Shown in pieces: positions 31,678 through 34,842 of a stretch of DNA of 34,842 bases (its first letter is position 1; the number at the start of each line of letters is the position of its first letter). Source of the stretch: an uncultured Helicobacter sp. (GTDB taxonomy: Bacteria; Campylobacterota; Campylobacteria; Campylobacterales; Helicobacteraceae); NCBI GenBank assembly GCA_947177485.1, contig CAMWUR010000022.1:1-34842 (forward strand), given 5' to 3'. The translations under genes and the position numbers were made by a program. The notes beneath the pieces were generated by a model. It made no database searches and had not been told where the DNA came from. It saw nothing but the letters and a program-made list of their open reading frames with translations.

Positions 31678-34422
31678 ATGGATTATAAAGATACCCTGAT
31701 TTTGCCCGAGACGACGTTCCCGATGCGCGGCAATCTCCCCCAAAATGAGCCCAAAACCTATCAAAAATGGCACGATTCTAATGTCTATGCGAAGATGAAA
31801 AAGCAGCGCGAAGAAGCGCCACCATTCAATCTCCACGATGGTCCTCCCTATGCAAATGGGCATATCCATATCGGGCATGCGCTGAATAAGATTCTGAAAG
31901 ATATGATTGTCAAAATCCATTATTTCCATGGCAAAAATGTGCGCTACACGCCGGGCTGGGATTGTCATGGTTTGCCCATTGAACAACAAGTCGAAAAGAC
32001 ATTAGGCAAGGCAAAAAAGGATTCATTGCCTAAAAGCAAGGTACGCGAGCTCTGCCGCGAGCATGCCAAAAAATTTCTCGAGATTCAAAGCGATGAGTTC
32101 CAAAAACTCGGCGTGATTGGAGACTTTGAGAATCCTTATAAAACAATGGATTTTGCCTTTGAGGCAAATATCTACCGCGTTCTTTGCGAGGTGGCAAAAA
32201 AAGGGCTTCTTATTGAACGTTCCAAGCCCATTTATTGGAGTTGGGCATGCGAGACCGCGCTTGCCGATGCCGAGGTGGAATACCACGACAAGGTTTCGGA
32301 TTCTGTGTTTGTCGCATTTGATTTGAGCAAGCAGGCATGCGAGAAGCTCGGAATCGCGAGCGCAAAGGCTGTGATTTGGACAACAACACCTTGGACACTG
32401 CCTGCAAATCAGGCGATTTGCCTCAATCCACATGAAACCTATATTCTCACGAGCGAAGGGCTTATTTTTGCCAAACCCTTGCTGCAAAGTGCGGTTGAGA
32501 AAGGACTAAGCAAGGGCGAGATTGTGCGTGAGTTTGCCGCAAACGCGTTTGAAAATCTCAAGGCGAAGAATCCGCTCAATGGGCGCGATTCGATTCTGAT
32601 TCTTGGCGAGCATGTAACAATGGACGGCGGCAGCGGGCTCGTGCACAGTGCACCCGGGCATGGCGAAGATGATTATTATATTTGCCTCAAATATGGAATT
32701 GATGTCATCATGCCCGTTGATGACAAGGGGCGCTTTAGCGAAGAGCTCCGCCGTCTTGGGCTTTTGCGCAAAGACGCGCTCGATGAGCTCGTTGGCATGC
32801 ATATTTTCAAGGCGCAGGATAGAATCCTCGAGCTGCTCGGCGATTCGCTGTTGCTGCACACCAAAATCACGCATTCCTATCCCTATTGCTGGCGCAGCCA
32901 TGAGCCCGTGATTTATCGCGCCACAAAGCAATGGTTTATCGTCATGGACAAGCCCTTTTGCGAGGGCAAAACATTGCGCGAGCTCGCACTTGAAGCGATT
33001 GATTCCACAACCTTCTACCCCGCTGTGGGTAAAAATCGAATCCGCACAATGGTCGAAAACCGCCCCGATTGGTGCATTTCGCGCCAACGCGATTGGGGCG
33101 TGCCGATTGCCTTTTTTCGCGACAAAACCACGCAAGAAGTCGTGCTTGCACCCGAAGTTTTGGACTTTGTCGCGAACATGTTTGCGCAACATGGTTGTGA
33201 TGTGTGGTGGGACAAAACAACGCGCGAGCTGCTGCCGCCAAGCTGGCAAGACAGAAGCGAGCAGCTCGAGAAATGCGACAATATCCTCGATGTGTGGTTT
33301 GATAGTGGCAGCACATGGTTTGCCGTCTTGAATAGCGGAATCTACGATGCGGGCGGCTACCCCGCCGATGTGTATTTGGAGGGCAGCGACCAACACCGCG
33401 GCTGGTTTCAGAGCTCGCTTTTGCTAAGCTGCATTTTGCAAGGGCGCGCGCCCTATCGGAGCATTCTGACGCATGGCTTCACAATGGACGAGAATGGCGA
33501 AAAAATGAGCAAGTCGAAGGGCAATGTGATTGCGCCCGAAGATGTGCGCAAGGAGTTTGGGAGCGAGATTTTGCGGCTTTGGGTCGCGCTTTGTGATTTT
33601 CAAAACGACCAAAAGATGTCACAAAATATTCTGAAACAAACCGCTGAAAACTACCGCAAGATTCGCAACACATTGCGCTTTTTGCTCGCGGGCACGAGCG
33701 ATTTGCCCGAGCTTTCTTTGCAGAATCTTAGCGCGATTGATTGCTGGATTTTGCAGCATGCAAACAATGTTTTTGCGCAGGCGAGCGCGGCGCTGCTTTC
33801 GTATGATTTTTCGGTTGCGCTCCCGCTTCTTAGCCATTTTATCGTGAATGAGTTGAGTGGAATCTATCTTGATTTGTGCAAGGATATTTTGTATTGTGAT
33901 GCGGAAAATAGCCCACGTCGCCGTGCTGCACAAAGTGCTATGGCGCTGATTGCCCAAAAGCTTTTCGAGCTGCTCGCCCCGATTCTGACCTATACAATCG
34001 ATGAGGCGATAACGCATGCGCGTGGCTATCTCGCTGGCACAAACCACGATGTTTTCGAGCTACTCTACACGTCCATGCCGCCTCTGCCAAATGCGCAAAA
34101 TTTCGAGCCCTTGCTTGCCATACGTTCGCTGTTTCTCGAAAAGATTGACATGCTCAAAAAAAGCGGGGCGATTAAATCCACGCTCGAAGTCAGCCTCGTT
34201 GTGCCGCATGATTTTTGGTTTGCCGAAATGGGCGCGTGGCTCATGGTGAGCGAAGTGGGCGCGGAGATTGCGCATGATGGAATCCTCGCCGAGTTTGAGT
34301 TCGAGGGCGAGCGCTTCGTGCTCGCGCGCTCGAGCCTGCACAAATGCCCGCGCTGCTGGCAGTTTCTGGCACGCGCTCCACAGAGTTTGTGCCAACGTTG
34401 TGCGGAAGTCGTGCATGTTTGA
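31678..34422 (+). CDS. ileS: Isoleucyl-tRNA synthetase
   Basis: Class I synthetase charging tRNA-Ile, with editing of Val. 914 aa. HIGH motif in [12 protein letters not shown] (about 59-70), the CP1 editing domain near 190-400 with [12 protein letters not shown], the catalytic core with [10 protein letters not shown] and [15 protein letters not shown], and the KMSKS loop in [11 protein letters not shown] near 605-615. The C-terminal zinc knuckle is CPRCWQF with LCQRC near 890-910, as in bacterial-type IleS. Codon use is GC-rich at third positions compared with the secretion operon. Preceded by AAGGAAT; its last eight bases overlap a small membrane ORF. Confidence 0.97.
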   Translation: MDYKDTLILPETTFPMRGNLPQNEPKTYQKWHDSNVYAKMKKQREEAPPFNLHDGPPYANGHIHIGHALNKILKDMIVKIHYFHGKNVRYTPGWDCHGLPIEQQVEKTLGKAKKDSLPKSKVRELCREHAKKFLEIQSDEFQKLGVIGDFENPYKTMDFAFEANIYRVLCEVAKKGLLIERSKPIYWSWACETALADAEVEYHDKVSDSVFVAFDLSKQACEKLGIASAKAVIWTTTPWTLPANQAICLNPHETYILTSEGLIFAKPLLQSAVEKGLSKGEIVREFAANAFENLKAKNPLNGRDSILILGEHVTMDGGSGLVHSAPGHGEDDYYICLKYGIDVIMPVDDKGRFSEELRRLGLLRKDALDELVGMHIFKAQDRILELLGDSLLLHTKITHSYPYCWRSHEPVIYRATKQWFIVMDKPFCEGKTLRELALEAIDSTTFYPAVGKNRIRTMVENRPDWCISRQRDWGVPIAFFRDKTTQEVVLAPEVLDFVANMFAQHGCDVWWDKTTRELLPPSWQDRSEQLEKCDNILDVWFDSGSTWFAVLNSGIYDAGGYPADVYLEGSDQHRGWFQSSLLLSCILQGRAPYRSILTHGFTMDENGEKMSKSKGNVIAPEDVRKEFGSEILRLWVALCDFQNDQKMSQNILKQTAENYRKIRNTLRFLLAGTSDLPELSLQNLSAIDCWILQHANNVFAQASAALLSYDFSVALPLLSHFIVNELSGIYLDLCKDILYCDAENSPRRRAAQSAMALIAQKLFELLAPILTYTIDEAITHARGYLAGTNHDVFELLYTSMPPLPNAQNFEPLLAIRSLFLEKIDMLKKSGAIKSTLEVSLVVPHDFWFAEMGAWLMVSEVGAEIAHDGILAEFEFEGERFVLARSSLHKCPRCWQFLARAPQSLCQRCAEVVHV

Positions 34423-34519
34423 TTTGTATGCGCCGATTACTTGGAAAGAAATCGCGCTCACTGCCGCTGTGATTTGGCTCGCAATGGGCGTGTCGTATTG
34501 GGCGCTGAAGCGGAAGTGA
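34415..34519 (+). CDS. Small single-pass membrane protein (34 aa)
   Basis: Begins [12 protein letters not shown] and has one hydrophobic helix at about residues 12-29 ([19 protein letters not shown]), ending in basic KRK, so N-terminus out or in cannot be fixed with certainty but the positive end favours the cytoplasm for the C-terminus. The ATG lies eight bases inside ileS with GGAAG upstream, which suggests translational coupling. Too short for statistical support; helix composition and the good start make it plausible. Unknown family. Confidence 0.5.
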   Translation: MFDLYAPITWKEIALTAAVIWLAMGVSYWALKRK

Positions 34520-34550
34520 GGTTTGGAATCTTATAAGAATCGCGCTATCT

Positions 34551-34640
34551 GTCATTGTGAGTCTGCAAAGCAGATGTGGCAATCCATGATTCTTATTTGC
34601 CCAACGTCATGGAGTGCTTCGGGCACACACTCGCGATGAC
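34551..34640. repeat. Long imperfect inverted repeat downstream of ileS
   Basis: Outer arms GTCATTGTGAG (34551-34561) and CTCGCGATGAC (34630-34640) pair over 11 positions, two of them G-U as + strand RNA. Inside are a small perfect hairpin TCTGCAAAGCAGA (34562-34574) and a GTGC/GCAC stem near 34615-34626. The GTCATTG-GAG end with GGCAATCCATG resembles intergenic repeats seen in many bacteria. The right arm sequence is shared with 21-31 at the other end of the window. Confidence 0.65.
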
Positions 34641-34650
34641 ATTCCTATTT

Positions 34651-34716
34651 GGAGGTGCGACTTTAGTCGCACTTGGTATGCGATTCTCGTTTATGTGCGA
34701 TTGAAATCGCACCTCC
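34651..34716. repeat. Two-hairpin intergenic repeat (intact copy)
   Basis: Outer arms GGAGGTGCGA (34651-34660) and TCGCACCTCC (34707-34716) are perfect reverse complements, and each half is itself a perfect hairpin: GTGCGACT-TT-AGTCGCAC (34655-34672) and GTGCGATT-GA-AATCGCAC (34695-34712). It can fold either as one long stem or as two short ones. A diverged copy lies at 39-97. Confidence 0.8.
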
Positions 34717-34770
34717 GATTCTATCTAGTTATCGTCTTAACTCGCGATTCGATTCTTTGTGTTTTTCTTC

Positions 34771-34820
34771 TAAGGGGGACAAGGGGTGCTACTTGCGAAG
34801 CGCTCCCCTTATCCCCCTTA
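34771..34820. repeat. C/G-run hairpin near the right edge
   Basis: Arms TAAGGGGGACAAGGGG (34771-34786) and CCCCTTATCCCCCTTA (34805-34820) pair at 15 of 16 positions around an 18-base loop that contains CTT-GCG-AAG. The single mismatch is C-A on the + strand but becomes G-U on the - strand, so RNA from the - strand would pair throughout. It could be a terminator or part of a repeat family; the next gene is outside the window. The stretch 34520-34842 holds this and the two repeats before it, and no gene that I can support. Confidence 0.65.
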
Positions 34821-34842
34821 TAATCCCCCAAACCCCTGCACG

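Noticed and set aside
32506-33396. Long - strand open frame opposite ileS (296 codons)
   Set aside because: It is antisense to an intact, motif-complete ileS, has no recognisable domain and arises from GC-rich third positions.
1-34842. CRISPR arrays, tRNA or rRNA genes, insertion sequences
   Set aside because: No regularly spaced repeats, no cloverleaf-like gaps and no transposase or integrase frame were seen; nearly all gaps are under 130 bases apart from the two ends.

Overview
The window reads as chromosomal DNA from a Helicobacter-like member of the Campylobacterota. It is densely coding, mostly on the + strand, with many ATGA or TAATG overlaps between genes. The order pseudouridine synthase - FnIII lipoprotein - trmB - ftsE - ftsX - M23-like protein - flaG - fliD - fliS, the run tsaE - lptB - rpoN, and the pair UPF0323 lipoprotein - glutathionylspermidine-synthase-like protein all resemble H. 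pylori gene orders I remember. H. pylori itself is excluded: it has no type II secretion/MSHA-like operon and its MotAB is of a different type. By hand counts, GC is about 50% or more in the right part and about 30-40% in a secretion operon in the middle.

Layout: 1-173, repeat hairpins and a promoter. 174-6181, RNA modification (RluA-type pseudouridine synthase, TrmB), an FnIII lipoprotein, and the division/cell-wall module FtsE-FtsX-EnvC-like. 6182-9476, a flagellar block (FlaG, FliD, FliS and a small FliT-position protein). 9494-10909, a DUF2156 protein and a short HTH/WYL regulator. 11031-17274, a five-gene AT-rich operon for a type II secretion, MSHA-pilus or Cts-competence machine (GspL/PilM-like, fused PilO-PilP-like, secretin, GspE ATPase, GspF platform) with no pilin or prepilin peptidase in view. 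17276-18826 (- strand), GlmU fused at its C-terminus to a ThiS-type sulfur carrier. 18924-29774, a long + strand run: a PomA/PomB-type stator, FliP, TrmA with an N-terminal cysteine motif, DnaX, TsaE, LptB, RpoN, an unknown lipoprotein, YejB and YejE. 29825-34519, UPF0323 lipoprotein, glutathionylspermidine-synthase-like ATP-grasp protein, IleS and a 34-residue membrane peptide. 34520-34842, noncoding, full of inverted repeats related to those at the left end.

The strongest signal is compositional. Reading all 34,842 bases by eye I found no GATC and no GGCC, against rough expectations of about 130 and 100. The other palindromic tetramers I checked are present. Codon choice at codon junctions follows the same avoidance. 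This points to long-lasting selection, most simply by restriction systems for those two sites, and it also covers the AT-rich secretion operon, arguing that the operon is not a recent arrival. Other points for follow-up are the GlmU-ThiS fusion with an extra Arg after its Gly-Gly-Gly end, the compact secretion operon with a PilO-PilP-like fusion, the sodium-type stator signature, and terminal hairpin repeats whose sequence differences all keep RNA pairing.
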